Source of the DNA: Microbispora amethystogenes
Lineage (GTDB): Bacteria > Actinomycetota > Actinomycetes > Streptosporangiales > Streptosporangiaceae
DNA length: 64,000 nucleotides
Direction of reading: 5' to 3'
NCBI RefSeq assembly: GCF_016863015.1
Contig: NZ_BOOB01000053.1
Location: forward strand, 41,231-105,230
Both the position numbers and the translations under genes were made by a program. Of the stretch, positions 26,918 through 37,161 are shown one piece after another. The notes below the pieces were generated by a model. That model made no database searches and was not told where the DNA came from. It was given only the letters and a program-made list of their open reading frames with translations. The number at the start of each line of letters is the position of its first letter. Position 1 is the first letter of the stretch.

Positions 26918-27660
26918 TCCGCGGCCTCCCGGGCGACGCGGGCCGTGACACGCACCGTGCAGCCTTCGGCGCGCAGGCGGTCGGCCAGTTCCGCGGCCCT
27001 CACCGCGGGCACCGCGACCTCCAGCACGGTCAGGGGCGCCTCGCCGGCCTTCTCAACCGGCTCCAGTTCCCGTACGGCGCGGTCGCGGACCTCGAAACGG
27101 CGCAGGCCGGGGAAGTCACGCAGGTCGCCCTGGTGGTCGCTCACCACCACGATCCCGCCGCGCGCGCTGATCTCCGCGATGATCCGGGGAAGCTCGGCGC
27201 GGGTCGCGGCGTCGAGCCCGGCGAACGGCTCGTCGAGCACGAGCAGCCCCGGCTCGGCGAGCAGCGCCTGGGCGAGGCCCACCTTGTGGGCGCTGCCCTT
27301 GGACAGGTCCGGCAGGTCCCGGCCGAGCAGGTGGTCCATCCCGAGCCGTTCGCTCCAGTGGCCGATCGCGTCCTGGGCCACCCGGCGGACCGCCGCCATG
27401 TGCCGCAGGTAGGCCGCCACCGTGAACGGCTGGTCGGCGGGGAAGCGCTCGGGGGCGTACCCGACGACCCGGGGGCGGTCCTCCACGCGTCCGCGTACGG
27501 GCCTGAGCAGCCCGGCGGCGAGCCGCAGGAGGGTCGACTTGCCGGTGCCGTTCGGGCCCGCGACCTCGGCGACGTCCCCCGGGTCGAGGACCAGATCGGC
27601 GTCGGACAGGACCCACGGGTCGCGCCGTCCGTATCGGAAGGAGACGCTGGCGATCCGCAT
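26914..27660 (-). CDS. ABC transporter ATP-binding protein
   Basis: 248 residues. Walker A GPNGTGKSTLL near residue 37, signature LSKGSAHKVGLAQALL, Walker B LLVLDEPFAGLDAATRAEL and the switch His in VVSDHQ. The C-terminal tail beyond residue 205 is an unfamiliar basic-acidic extension. It is the first gene of a two-gene exporter operon; the 125 bases upstream (27661-27785) serve it and the divergent M1 peptidase and contain an AT-richer run. Confidence 0.9.
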   Translation of the reverse strand: MRIASVSFRYGRRDPWVLSDADLVLDPGDVAEVAGPNGTGKSTLLRLAAGLLRPVRGRVEDRPRVVGYAPERFPADQPFTVAAYLRHMAAVRRVAQDAIGHWSERLGMDHLLGRDLPDLSKGSAHKVGLAQALLAEPGLLVLDEPFAGLDAATRAELPRIIAEISARGGIVVVSDHQGDLRDFPGLRRFEVRDRAVRELEPVEKAGEAPLTVLEVAVPAVRAAELADRLRAEGCTVRVTARVAREAAE

Positions 27661-27785
27661 AGGTCCCCGAGCCTATCGGAGGATTTCCGCCCGTTTCGGG
27701 GATTCGTGATCATTGGTCCAGCCTGAAAACCCCATAAATCGCGACAAGTGCCAATCTCGCGGCGTGATGCACCACGATGGTGCCC

Positions 27786-29189
27786 ATGCTTCGCAGATCA
27801 TCCCCCCTGGCGGCCGCCCTCGCCGCCGGTCTCACGTTGACCGCCTCCCTGGTCGCCGCCCCCGCGGCCGTGGCCGACACCTACACGCCGGGCTCCGCCG
27901 GCCTGGGAGACCCGTACTTCCCGCACGCGGGCAACGGCGGATACGACGCCGGCCACTACACGATCAAGCTGAGGTTCACGCCGAAGACGCACCACATCAG
28001 CGCCACCACCACGATCACGGCCACGGCGACCACGAACCTGTCCCGCTTCAACCTCGACTTCTCCGGGCCGAGGATCAGCCGGGTCGAGGTGAACGGCAAG
28101 CGGGCCGCGTACCGCCGGAAGGGTCAGGAGCTCGTCGTCACTCCCCGGCACGGGCTGCCGTCGGGGGAGAAGTTCACGGTCGAGGTGTCCTACGCGGGCC
28201 GGCCCAAGCCGATCCAGGACGAGGCGCTCGGCGCCTCCGGCTGGATCGACACCACGGACGGCGCCGTCGTCGTGGCCGAGCCGGACGGCGCCCGCAGCTG
28301 GTTCCCCGTCAACGACAACCCCCGCGACAAGGCCACCTTCAGCTTCCAGATCTCCGCGCCCCACGGCGTCACGGTCCTCGCGAACGGCGAGCCGAAGAAC
28401 TCCGGGATCGTCGGAGTCCGCGGCGGCTACAGCACGTGGAGGTGGGAGATGTCCCAGCCCATGGCGCCGTACCTCGCCACGGTAGCGATCGGGAAGTTCA
28501 AGGTCACCGAGGGCGTCGTCGACGGCATCCCCAACATCACGGCGTACGACCCCTCCCTGGCCAAGGAGTTCAGGTACCTGCACCGCACCACGGCCAAGGC
28601 GATCAGCTGGGAGTCCAAGGTCTTCGGCGCCTACCCGTTCGCGTCCACCGGCGGCATCGCCGACCGCCTCGGCGTCCTCTACTCGCTGGAGACCCAGGGC
28701 AGGCCGGTGTACGACAAGGGCATGGCCGACGACCTGGTCATCGTGCACGAGCTGGCCCACCAGTGGTTCGGCGACAGCGTCGGCCTGCGGAGCTGGAAGG
28801 ACATCTGGCTCAACGAGGGCTTCGCGACGTACGCCGAGTGGCTGTACGAGGAGCAGCACGGCGGCCCGTCGGCCGAGAAGACCTTCGCGAAGCTCTACAA
28901 GAAGAAGAGCGGCGGCGACTTCTGGAAGCTGAAGACGGGCGATCCGGGGCGCGCCGGCATGTTCGACGGCGACGCGATCTACACGCGCGGCGCCATGACC
29001 GTGCACGCCCTGCGCAAGAAGATCGGCGACGAGACGTTCTTCACGCTGCTGCGCACGTGGACGGAGGAGAACCGGCACTCCACCGTCACTACGAAGGACT
29101 TCGTGGACCTCGCCGAGCGGCTCTCCGGCCAGGACCTCGGCGCCCTGTTCGACGCCTGGCTCTACCAGGCGCACAAGCCCAAGCTCTGA
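27786..29189 (+). CDS. Secreted M1-family zinc aminopeptidase
   Basis: 467 residues with a signal peptide (residues 1-33, AAAVADTY region as cleavage site). The catalytic motif is HELAHQWFGD with His at residues 321 and 325; the third ligand Glu is in NEGFATYAEW. The short form ends soon after the thermolysin-like domain (LSGQDLGALFDAWLY), about half the length of full aminopeptidase N, so the C-terminal ERAP-like domain is absent. It probably digests peptides outside the cell. Confidence 0.93.
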   Translation: MLRRSSPLAAALAAGLTLTASLVAAPAAVADTYTPGSAGLGDPYFPHAGNGGYDAGHYTIKLRFTPKTHHISATTTITATATTNLSRFNLDFSGPRISRVEVNGKRAAYRRKGQELVVTPRHGLPSGEKFTVEVSYAGRPKPIQDEALGASGWIDTTDGAVVVAEPDGARSWFPVNDNPRDKATFSFQISAPHGVTVLANGEPKNSGIVGVRGGYSTWRWEMSQPMAPYLATVAIGKFKVTEGVVDGIPNITAYDPSLAKEFRYLHRTTAKAISWESKVFGAYPFASTGGIADRLGVLYSLETQGRPVYDKGMADDLVIVHELAHQWFGDSVGLRSWKDIWLNEGFATYAEWLYEEQHGGPSAEKTFAKLYKKKSGGDFWKLKTGDPGRAGMFDGDAIYTRGAMTVHALRKKIGDETFFTLLRTWTEENRHSTVTTKDFVDLAERLSGQDLGALFDAWLYQAHKPKL

Positions 29190-29214
29190 CGGCGGCCAAG
29201 CGTTCGCGGCGGGC

Positions 29215-29245
29215 GCGGGCGGCAGGTGAGACACCTGCCGCCCGC
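29215..29245 (+). terminator. Terminator hairpin after the M1 peptidase gene
   Basis: A perfect 14-bp inverted repeat (29215-29228 and 29232-29245) with a 3-base loop, 25 bases after the stop. Convergent with the kinase gene at 29431, so it may serve both directions. Confidence 0.75.
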
Positions 29246-29430
29246 ACACCGCCCCCGCACCCGCCGTCTCCGCGCGGCCGTCACCGTGACGCCCACGGCG
29301 TTCGCGGCCCCGCACGGCCGCGACACCGGGTCACGCGTCCGCCGGACGTCCCGCGCGACGTCCGGCCTCCACGCGCCCGCGACGCGGGCGCCACGCGACG
29401 ACGGATCCACGCCGGAGCGGCGGGCGGGGC

Positions 29431-30984
29431 TCAGCCCGCGGAGGCCGCGGGAGCGGGTTCGAACCCCGCCGTACGGTACCGCTCGATTTCCACCCATGCG
29501 GCCGACATCCCGGTGAGGCACCGGTCGAACACCTCCGCCTGCCGGACGTACGCCTCCCGGGCGGGGCCGGGACGCACGCACAGATCGTCGGTGTCGCTGA
29601 CCGACCAGAGCACGTCGCTGTGGCCGAGCGCGGCGGGCAGCAGTGAGGCGACCCCCCGCGCGCCCAGCTCGCTGGTGAGCTGCCGCCGGACGGGCCGGCC
29701 GAGCACGTCGGCGAAGACCTGCGCCCAGACCTCCGACCGCGCGCCGCCGCCGGCCAGCCGCCAGGGCCGGTCGCCGACGTCGGCCCCGCTGGCCAGGACC
29801 CGGTCGAGCTGGACCCGGTGATACTGGGCGACCCCCTCGATCACCGCGCGGGTGAGGTGCCCGCGACGGTGGACGGCGGAGAGGCCGAGGAACGTCCCCG
29901 AGGCCGCCGGATGCTCGGGGGCGCCGTTGACGAAGGGCAGGAACAGCAGCCCGCCGGCGCCCGCGGCGACCGTCGCCGCCTCCTCCAGCAGGTCCGCGGC
30001 CGGGACGCCGCCGCCGGTCTGCCGGTGCGGGGCCGAGGCCGAGCTCAGCCAGTCGAGGTTGGCGGCCGACGTGGGCGCGACCTCCATGGCGAGCATCGTC
30101 CCGGAGTCGGGCATCAGCGCGCTGAGCGTGACCTCGGGCGCGGGCGTCGCCGCGGGGACGACGACCCCGTTGATGGCCCACGTCCCCACGATGATCGTGA
30201 CGTCGCCCGGCGCCCGGCCGCCCGCGCCGAGCGTCGCGGCCACGCAGTCCATGCAGCCCGCGATCACCGGCAGCCCCTCGGGCAGCCCGGTCAGCTCCGC
30301 GACCCGCGCGCTCAGCCCGGCGACGATCTGCCCCGACTCCCGCAGCGGCGGGAAGCGGCCGAGGTCCGCGGCCGGCAGCCCCACGAGTTCGAGCGCCGTC
30401 GGGGTGTAGGCGCGGGTGTCCAGCGCGACCATCCCGAACGCGCTCGCGTCGCTGTAGTCGGCGCTGGGGACGCCGGTGAGCCGGGACGTCACCCAGTCCT
30501 TGCACGACAGCGCCCACCGGGTCCTCGCGTACGCCTCCGGCTCGGCGTCGTGCATCCAGCGCAGCAGCACGGCGGGCTGGGCGGCCCACGGGATGGAGCC
30601 CGTCTCGGCGGCGAGGCGGCGGGCCGCCTCCGGCTCGATCGCGTCCACGATGTGCTGTGCCCGGCTGTCGGACGACGCGATGGCCGGCCCGACCGGCCGC
30701 AGCGACTCGTCCACGGGATAGAGCCCGTTGCCGTGCGCCGCGACCCCGATCCCGGCCGGCACGTAGCCGTCGGCCGCGAGCTTGCCCGCGAGATCGCCGA
30801 GCAGCGACACGACGGTCTCGGCCAGCCCGGCCATGTCCACGTCATGGCGGTGGGCCGTCACGCTGGTGCGCGGCGTGCGGGCGTGCACCACCCCCACCTC
30901 GCGGCCCTCCGCGTCGAACGCCGCCGCCTTCGACGCGGTGAGGCCCACGTCGACCCCGATGTAACACGTGGCCTGGTTCGTCAT
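29431..30984 (-). CDS. FGGY-family carbohydrate kinase
   Basis: 517 residues from the ATG at 30982-30984. FGGY kinases phosphorylate sugars or polyols. The phosphate-1 motif is GVDVGLTASKAAAFD at the N terminus; the adenosine motif is GGGARSEVWAQVFADVLGRPV near residue 400. The segment AAHGNGLYPVDESLRPVGPAI and SSDSRAQ resembles erythritol and xylulose kinase subgroups more than LsrK or glycerol kinase. Last gene of the operon, overlapping glpD-like stop by 4 bases. Substrate unproven. Confidence 0.85.
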   Translation of the reverse strand: MTNQATCYIGVDVGLTASKAAAFDAEGREVGVVHARTPRTSVTAHRHDVDMAGLAETVVSLLGDLAGKLAADGYVPAGIGVAAHGNGLYPVDESLRPVGPAIASSDSRAQHIVDAIEPEAARRLAAETGSIPWAAQPAVLLRWMHDAEPEAYARTRWALSCKDWVTSRLTGVPSADYSDASAFGMVALDTRAYTPTALELVGLPAADLGRFPPLRESGQIVAGLSARVAELTGLPEGLPVIAGCMDCVAATLGAGGRAPGDVTIIVGTWAINGVVVPAATPAPEVTLSALMPDSGTMLAMEVAPTSAANLDWLSSASAPHRQTGGGVPAADLLEEAATVAAGAGGLLFLPFVNGAPEHPAASGTFLGLSAVHRRGHLTRAVIEGVAQYHRVQLDRVLASGADVGDRPWRLAGGGARSEVWAQVFADVLGRPVRRQLTSELGARGVASLLPAALGHSDVLWSVSDTDDLCVRPGPAREAYVRQAEVFDRCLTGMSAAWVEIERYRTAGFEPAPAASAG

Positions 30985-32660
30985 GCCGTCCTCCCGCTGC
31001 CGCTGCCGCTGCTCCCGCCCACGCCCCCGCCCGCCGCCTCGGCCAGAGCCCGGGGACGGTGACGCCGCAACTCCTTCTCGTACGCGGCCACCTCCGAGCG
31101 GGCCCGGTCCTCGTCCCAGCCCAGGTGGCGTACGGCGACATCCGCGCAGGTCGCGGCGCTGTCCAGACCCATGTCGCCGTTGAGACCGACAAGGATACGT
31201 CGCAGCATGACGTCGCCCAGCGTCACCGCCCCCTCCTCGCGCACGGCCATGACGACCTCGGCGGCGAGCGCCCCGGTCTCCTTGTCGACCACCTCGGCGA
31301 GCGAGGGGTCCCCGGCGGCGATCTCCAGCACCCTGCGGGCGCGGACGCCGTAGAGCTGGAGCAGGCGGCGGGAGGACGCCCGGTCGAGCGGGGAGTCGCG
31401 CAGGAAGTCGCGGACGAACTCCGGCCAGGCCGAGGTCTCCGCGCCGGGCAGCGGCCGTTCCCGGGTGACGCACGGGCGGGGGCGGCGGCCGAGCACGCGC
31501 AGCGCCGCGTCGGTGACGTCCTCCGCGAGCGCCCGGTGGGTGGTGAGCTTGCCGCCGATGACGGTCAGCAGCCCCCGGTACGCCGGGCCGTGGTCGAGCA
31601 CCGTGTGCCCACGGCTGATCTTCGCGTTGTCCGACACCCCGGCCGTGTACGGCAGGGGCCGGATCCCGGCGACGCTCCACAGCACGTCGCCGGAGGTCAA
31701 CCCGGCCCCCGGGAAGATCCGGTTGGTCTCCGCGAGCAGATAGTCGATCTCCGCGTCGCTCGCGACGACCTCGTCCAGGTCGCCCTCGTACGTCAGGTCG
31801 GTGCTGCCGAGCACGTAGCGGCCCTGCCAGGGAAAGACGAAGATCGGCCTGCCGTCGGCCGCCGCCTCGAAGAAGATGCAGGTGTCGGGGGCGCCGGGGA
31901 ACGGGTCGAGCACGACGTGGCTGCCCTTGGTGCCGCCGTTCAGGCGGCGGCTCTCGATCTGCCCGTCGAGGATCCGGTCGATCCAGGGCCCGGCGGCGTT
32001 GACGGTGACGGCGGCCCGGATCTCGCCGCTCTCCCCGGTCCGCACGTCCTCGGTGCGCAGGCCCGCGACGCGGTCGCCCTCGACGACGAGTCCGGTGACG
32101 GAGGTGTAGGTGAGCACCCGCGCGCCGAGGCGGCGCGCGTCGAGGAACAGTTCGACGCAGAGCCGCTCCGCCCAGGGCACCTGCGCGTCGTGGAAGAGCG
32201 CGGCCCCGCGCAGGCCGTCGCGGGACAGCGTCGGCCATCTGCGGGCCACTTTGCGGACCGGCACGGTCCGGCTCAGGCCGCGTCCCCGGTTCAGGGCCAG
32301 CACGTCGAACGCCAGCAGGCCGAGGCGGATCAGCGTGCCGGGCCGGGTGTTCCCCTTGTAGAAGGGGATCAGCATCGGGTAGTCGCGGACGAGGTGGGGA
32401 GCGGTGCGGAACAGCAGGTGCCGCTCCCGGATGGATTCGTTCACGAGCGCGAAGTCGTAGCGCTCCAGGTACTTGAGGCCGCCGTGGATGAGCCGGCTGG
32501 ACGTGCTCGACGTGCCCGAGCCCACGTCGGCGCGGTCGACGACGACGACGCGCAGGCCGCGGGCCGCGGCGTCCCGGGCGATGGCGAGCCCGTTGATACC
32601 GGCTCCGATGACGGCGAGATCGACGACGTCGTGCTCGCCGGAGGGGACATGGTGCGACAT
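30981..32660 (-). CDS. GlpD-family FAD-dependent (polyol) phosphate dehydrogenase
   Basis: 559 residues from the ATG at 32658-32660. Oxidises glycerol-3-phosphate or a related polyol phosphate with FAD, passing electrons to quinone. The dinucleotide fold is at the N terminus, GAGINGLAIARDAAARG; the family signature is SSRLIHGGLKYLE, and the second FAD segment is GLLTVIGGKLTTHRAL. A C-terminal G3P-oxidase domain follows. Its place next to a non-glycerol kinase and an aldolase argues that the substrate may be a longer polyol phosphate, as for EryB. Confidence 0.85.
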   Translation of the reverse strand: MSHHVPSGEHDVVDLAVIGAGINGLAIARDAAARGLRVVVVDRADVGSGTSSTSSRLIHGGLKYLERYDFALVNESIRERHLLFRTAPHLVRDYPMLIPFYKGNTRPGTLIRLGLLAFDVLALNRGRGLSRTVPVRKVARRWPTLSRDGLRGAALFHDAQVPWAERLCVELFLDARRLGARVLTYTSVTGLVVEGDRVAGLRTEDVRTGESGEIRAAVTVNAAGPWIDRILDGQIESRRLNGGTKGSHVVLDPFPGAPDTCIFFEAAADGRPIFVFPWQGRYVLGSTDLTYEGDLDEVVASDAEIDYLLAETNRIFPGAGLTSGDVLWSVAGIRPLPYTAGVSDNAKISRGHTVLDHGPAYRGLLTVIGGKLTTHRALAEDVTDAALRVLGRRPRPCVTRERPLPGAETSAWPEFVRDFLRDSPLDRASSRRLLQLYGVRARRVLEIAAGDPSLAEVVDKETGALAAEVVMAVREEGAVTLGDVMLRRILVGLNGDMGLDSAATCADVAVRHLGWDEDRARSEVAAYEKELRRHRPRALAEAAGGGVGGSSGSGSGRTA

Positions 32661-32732
32661 GGGAGGCTCCCGGGGGAATGACGGGCGCGGGTCCGCGGGC
32701 GGCGCGCTCACCGGACCCGCGCCCTTGGGGGT

Positions 32733-33617
32733 TCAGATCGCGGCGCCGGCGGCCTTCTCCTTGAAGATCTCGTACGCCTCCTCGGGCTTGAGCCCGTCGT
32801 GCACGACCCCGCGGACGGCGGCGAGCATCCCGGCGGGGCTCTCGCTCTGGAAGATGTTGCGGCCCATGTCGACGCCCGCCGCGCCCTCCTGGATCGACCG
32901 GTAGGCCATCGTCAGGGCGTCCAGCTCCGGCAGCTTCTTGCCGCCCGCGACGATGATCGGCACCGGGCAGCTCGCGGTGACGGTCTCGAAGCCGTCCTCG
33001 ACGTAGTACGTCTTGACGATGTGGGCGCCCATCTCCGCGCTGATCCGGGTGGCCAGGCGGAAGTAGCGCGCGTCGCGGACCATGTCCTTGCCGACGGCGG
33101 TGACGCCGAGCACGGCCACGCCGTGCCGCTGACCGGCGTCGACCAGCGCGGCCAGGTTGGCCACCGACCGCGACTCGTGCTCACCGCCGACGAACACCTG
33201 GATGGCCACGGCGGCGGCGTTGAGGCGCAGCGCGTCCTCCATGTCGAGCGCGATGTGCTCGTCGGACAGCTCGCGCAGGATGCTCGGGCCGCCGCTGGCG
33301 CGCAGCACGATTCCCGCGCCGGTGGCCGGGGGGATGCTGGTGCGCAGCGCGCCGCGGGTCATCATGATCGCGTCGGCGTCCGGCGTGAGCGGGGCGATCC
33401 GGGTGTCGAGGCGCTCCAGCCCGGCCATCGGCCCGACGAAGTAGCCGTGGTCGAAGGCCAGCATGACCGTGCGCCCGGTGTCCGGCCGGAAGATGCGCGA
33501 CAGGCGGTTGCGCAGGCCCCAGTCCTGCCCGTGCGCGCCCTTGACGTGGAAGCCGCCCGCCGCGGGCCCGGACGTGCCGAAGTCGTGGGCGTCGAGCAGG
33601 CCGTCGGTGTCAGCCAT
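32733..33617 (-). CDS. LsrF/DhnA-type class I aldolase or thiolase
   Basis: 294 residues. LsrF from AI-2 degradation (3-hydroxy-5-phosphonooxypentane-2,4-dione thiolase) and class I fructose-bisphosphate aldolases share this fold. The Schiff-base Lys is in [16 protein letters not shown], and [10 protein letters not shown] is the phosphate-binding strand; [11 protein letters not shown] is the entrance motif. Start ATG overlaps the stop of the following permease gene by 8 bases. It sits where LsrF would in an lsr-like operon but next to a polyol kinase and dehydrogenase, so the substrate is open. Confidence 0.85.
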   Translation of the reverse strand: MADTDGLLDAHDFGTSGPAAGGFHVKGAHGQDWGLRNRLSRIFRPDTGRTVMLAFDHGYFVGPMAGLERLDTRIAPLTPDADAIMMTRGALRTSIPPATGAGIVLRASGGPSILRELSDEHIALDMEDALRLNAAAVAIQVFVGGEHESRSVANLAALVDAGQRHGVAVLGVTAVGKDMVRDARYFRLATRISAEMGAHIVKTYYVEDGFETVTASCPVPIIVAGGKKLPELDALTMAYRSIQEGAAGVDMGRNIFQSESPAGMLAAVRGVVHDGLKPEEAYEIFKEKAAGAAI

Positions 33618-34650
33618 CGGTGTCGTCTCCTGTGATAGTGGTGGTGATGGTGGTTGGGGTGGCGGCCGCGGGTCGCGGACGCCGTCTGAACAGGGAGGCA
33701 AGGCCTCCGCTCCGGTCGCCTCCGCCTGCGAGGAACAGGACGAAGAGCACCAGGCCGCCCTTGAGCAGGTTCTGCGCCGCGGTGCTCCACCCGACGAGGT
33801 TGACCAGGCCGTCGAGGAGGATGAAGAACAGGGCCGCGCCCCACACGCCCACCGGGACCGCCCGGCCGCCGGAGATCAGCGTGCCGCCGATGACCACGAC
33901 GGCCACGGAGTCGAGCAGGTAGCGGGTGCCGAGGTCGGCCGAGGGCGCGATGTAGGCGGCGAGCAGCGCGCCGGTCAGCCCGGCCAGCGCCCCGCTCAGC
34001 AGGTACGTCATGGCGACGACGCGGGCGACCGGGATGCCCGCCCGTTCGGCGGCGCGGCGGTTCTGCCCCACCGCGACCAGCGACCGCCCGTAGACCGTAC
34101 GGCGCAGCAGGGCGGCGACGAGCACGGTCAGCACCGCGATCGCCAGCGCGAGGACCGGCACGCCCGCCGGGCGGAGGTTGAGCGCCGCGCGCAGACCGGC
34201 GTCCGGCACGGCGGTGAAGCCGTTGGCCGTCGACAGCGTGATCGACGAGGCGACGAGCCCCGCGGCGAGCGTGGCGATGATCGGGGGGACGGACAGGCCG
34301 AGGATGGCCACGGTGCTGACCGCCGCGACGAGGACGCCGGCGCCGATGCCCGCGAGGACGCCGACGGCCGCCGATCCGGTCGCGGAGGCCACTGCCACCG
34401 AGACGAACCCGGCGAGCGAGATGACCGACGCGACCGACACGTCGATGTTGCCCGGGCCCGCGGTGACGACCAGCATCTGCCCGAGCCCGACGATGACGAG
34501 GTAGGGCGCGAGGGACAGGGCCAGCGAGACCGTCTGCCCGCCGCCCTGGCCCGAGATGACCAGGATCACCAGCCACACGAGCGCGGCGGCGGCGAAGCCC
34601 CACACCCAGGGGCCGCTCCAGGAGCGCGGCCCGGCCACGCGGATGTTCAT
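33610..34650 (-). CDS. Sugar ABC permease (RbsC/LsrD type)
   Basis: 346 residues, about eight to ten transmembrane segments. The conserved BPD_transp_2 features [16 protein letters not shown] and the cytoplasmic loop [15 protein letters not shown] identify the ribose/AI-2/xylose permease class. A C-terminal run of Thr (ITTTITGDD) is unusual and encoded by a short repeat. Second of two permeases, overlapping its neighbours by 4 and 8 bases. Confidence 0.92.
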   Translation of the reverse strand: MNIRVAGPRSWSGPWVWGFAAAALVWLVILVISGQGGGQTVSLALSLAPYLVIVGLGQMLVVTAGPGNIDVSVASVISLAGFVSVAVASATGSAAVGVLAGIGAGVLVAAVSTVAILGLSVPPIIATLAAGLVASSITLSTANGFTAVPDAGLRAALNLRPAGVPVLALAIAVLTVLVAALLRRTVYGRSLVAVGQNRRAAERAGIPVARVVAMTYLLSGALAGLTGALLAAYIAPSADLGTRYLLDSVAVVVIGGTLISGGRAVPVGVWGAALFFILLDGLVNLVGWSTAAQNLLKGGLVLFVLFLAGGGDRSGGLASLFRRRPRPAAATPTTITTTITGDDTDG

Positions 34651-35606
34651 CGCAGCACCTTCCCCACGACGACGCGGCCGGCGAGCACGGCCAGGACGAT
34701 CACTCCCTGTACGGCCGACTGCATGTCGGACCGCACGTCGAGCAGGCTGAGAACCACGCTGACCAGGCCCAGCGTCACTCCGCCGACGGCCGCGCCCCAC
34801 GGCACCGCGGTGCCGCCGGCGAAGGAACCGCCGCCGAGGATCACCGCGGCCACCGTCATGAGCGTGTAGCTGGAGGCCGACGACACGTCACCGCCGCCCG
34901 TCTGGGAGGCCAGGACGAGTCCCGACAGCACGCCGAGCACGCCCGCCGTGGCGTAGGCGGCGACGCGGGAGGCCACCGGGCGCAGCCCGGCCCGCCGCAG
35001 CGCGACCGGGTTGCTGCCGAGGCCGCGCATCCGCACCCCGAGGGCGCTGCGCGCGGAGAGCAGGTAGACCAGCAGGGCGACGACCACGAGGGGCACCAGC
35101 GGCGCGGGGAGGCCGGCGGGCTGCCACGCGCCGAAGGACGCCAGCCATCCCGGGGTCGTGCCGCCTGGAGTGGGCAGTAGGAACAGCCCGAGGCCGAGCC
35201 AGACGAACGACGCGCCGAGGGTCGCGATCAGCGCCGGCACCTGACGCAGGTGGATGAGGAGGCCGAGGACGGCGTACGCCGCGACCAGCCCGGCCAGCAC
35301 GAGGACGCCCTTCAGGGGCGACGACACCAGCAGGGTGGCGGAGACCACGGTGACCAGGCCGACGAAGTTGCCGATCCCGAGGTCGATGTCGCCGACGGCC
35401 ATCAGCGTCATCTGGGCCTGCGCGGCGATCACCAGCGGCACGGTCGCGGACAGGACCAGGGTGAGGCCCTCTACTGTCAGCACGCCCGGCTGGAGCGACG
35501 AGCAGACGCCGATCATCACGATCAGGGCCACGGTGCTGACCGCGGCGGGCGCGGAGCGGCGCATCCGCGCCCGGCCCGGCAGGGCGGGGGCGAGAAGCTG
35601 GGCCAT
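34647..35606 (-). CDS. Sugar ABC permease (RbsC/LsrC type)
   Basis: 319 residues, about nine transmembrane segments. Diagnostic DIDLGIGNFVGLVTVVSA in the second segment pair and the loop GSNPVALRRAGLRPVASR near residue 205. Its start shares one base with the ATPase stop (TGATG), so translation is coupled. The two permeases presumably form a heterodimer. Confidence 0.92.
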   Translation of the reverse strand: MAQLLAPALPGRARMRRSAPAAVSTVALIVMIGVCSSLQPGVLTVEGLTLVLSATVPLVIAAQAQMTLMAVGDIDLGIGNFVGLVTVVSATLLVSSPLKGVLVLAGLVAAYAVLGLLIHLRQVPALIATLGASFVWLGLGLFLLPTPGGTTPGWLASFGAWQPAGLPAPLVPLVVVALLVYLLSARSALGVRMRGLGSNPVALRRAGLRPVASRVAAYATAGVLGVLSGLVLASQTGGGDVSSASSYTLMTVAAVILGGGSFAGGTAVPWGAAVGGVTLGLVSVVLSLLDVRSDMQSAVQGVIVLAVLAGRVVVGKVLR

Positions 35607-37114
35607 CAGTCGTCTTCTCCCTTCTCGGCGAAGGAGACGCCGATGATGCGTTCCTCGGAGATCTCCTCGCCGGTGAGCTCGGCCACCACCCGGCCGGCGC
35701 GGAAGACGTAGACCCGGTCGCAGTGGGCCATCTCGGCGTTCTCGCTGGAGTACCAGACGACGCTGCGGCCCTTCGCCGCCTCCTGCCGGATCAGGCCGTA
35801 CAGATCGGTCTTGGTGTGCACGTCCACGCCCCGGAACGGGTCGTCGAGCAGCACGAGCCCGGCGGGGGAGGCGAACGCGCGGGCGACGATGACCTTCTGC
35901 TGGTTGCCGCCGCTCAGCTCGGTGATCCCGGCCTCCGCGCCGCCCCTGATCGACAGGCGCTTCACCCAGTCGGCGACGACCGCGCGCTCCTCCGCCGGGC
36001 GGCGCAGCCCGCGCCGGGCGATCCCGCGCAGCGCGGTCACGATCAGGTTGTCGCCCACGCTCCAGAGGGGCAGCACGCCCGAGCGCTGCCGGTCGCCGGG
36101 CACGTACGCCCGGCTCACACCGACGGTGGTGTCGCGCCGGACGGGCCGCCACAGGCGTTCGAGCACCTCCTGCTGGCCCTGGCCGGCCAGCCCGGCGAGG
36201 CCCACGACCTCGCCCTTGCCGACCCGCAGGGTGACCTCCCGCAGGCCGGGGCCGGTGGCCCCGAGCAGTTCGGCCACCGTGTCGCGGGCGATGGTCCCGG
36301 CGGCGGTCGGCGCCCCGAACGTCGGCGGAGCGGCGACGTGCGCGCCCATCAGCCCCAGGACGTCCGGTTCGGTCAGGCCGGAGGCGGGCCGTTCGGCGGT
36401 GACCGCGCCGTCGCGCAGGACGGCGACGCGGTCGGCCACCGAGAGGACCTCCCGGATGCGGTGCGAGATGAGCAGCACGGCCGTCCCGGCCTCGGTCAGC
36501 CGCCGCACGTAGGCGTACAACGACCGGGCGGCGTCCGGGCCGAGCGACTCGGTGGGCTCGTCGAGGATCAGCAGGTCGAGCCGGTCCACCAGGCACGCGC
36601 GGGCGATCTCCACCATCTGACGGCGGGAGAGCGACAGGTCCTCCACCCGGTCGCGGGGGGAGACGCCGTGACCGGGGAACATCTCGTCGAGGCGGCGGCG
36701 CACCGCGTCGCTCGCGGCGCGCCGCCACCGGACGCGGGGCAGGCAGTGCCGCGACGACACCCACATGTTCTCCGCCACGGTGAGATCGGGGCACAGTGAC
36801 GTCTCCTGGTAGGCCATCCGCACCGTGCGGAAGTCTCCGGCGGACGCCTGGCGGCCGTGGACGAGGACCGTGCCGGTGTCGCAGGGCTCCAGCCCGGCGA
36901 GGACCCGCATGAGCGTGCTCTTGCCGGCGCCGTTGTGGCCGACCAGCCCGAGCACCTCACCCGCGCGGACCGCCAGGTCCACGCCCGCCAGGGCCCGGGT
37001 CCGCCCGTACGCCTTGGTCACGCCCCTGGCGGTGACGACGGGCGGCGGACCGGCCGGTCCCGTGTCCGTGCCCGGCGGCGCGGCGCCGCCGGCCGGGAGA
37101 TTGTCGACGTGCAT
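35606..37114 (-). CDS. Sugar ABC transporter double-ATPase subunit (RbsA/LsrA type)
   Basis: 502 residues with two nucleotide-binding halves. First half: Walker A GHNGAGKSTLM, signature LSLSRRQMVEIARA, Walker B LLILDEPTESLGP. Second half lacks a proper Walker A (LAGLAGQGQQEVLE) but has LSGGNQQKVIVARAFA and LVLLDDPFRGVDV, as is normal for this class, where the C-terminal site is partly degenerate. It energises the two permeases. The start is chosen at 37112-37114; the gap of 47 bases to the binding protein holds the leader. Confidence 0.92.
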   Translation of the reverse strand: MHVDNLPAGGAAPPGTDTGPAGPPPVVTARGVTKAYGRTRALAGVDLAVRAGEVLGLVGHNGAGKSTLMRVLAGLEPCDTGTVLVHGRQASAGDFRTVRMAYQETSLCPDLTVAENMWVSSRHCLPRVRWRRAASDAVRRRLDEMFPGHGVSPRDRVEDLSLSRRQMVEIARACLVDRLDLLILDEPTESLGPDAARSLYAYVRRLTEAGTAVLLISHRIREVLSVADRVAVLRDGAVTAERPASGLTEPDVLGLMGAHVAAPPTFGAPTAAGTIARDTVAELLGATGPGLREVTLRVGKGEVVGLAGLAGQGQQEVLERLWRPVRRDTTVGVSRAYVPGDRQRSGVLPLWSVGDNLIVTALRGIARRGLRRPAEERAVVADWVKRLSIRGGAEAGITELSGGNQQKVIVARAFASPAGLVLLDDPFRGVDVHTKTDLYGLIRQEAAKGRSVVWYSSENAEMAHCDRVYVFRAGRVVAELTGEEISEERIIGVSFAEKGEDD

Positions 37115-37161
37115 CCCGGGTCTCCTCCGTCTCCTGCGTGCCGTCGGGTGGGTGGAGCGGG

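Noticed and set aside
29453..29469. tRNA T-arm-like sequence (GCGGG-TTCGAAC-CCCGC)
   Set aside because: It is the 3' end of the FGGY kinase gene on the other strand; no anticodon arm, D-arm or acceptor partner can be built around it.
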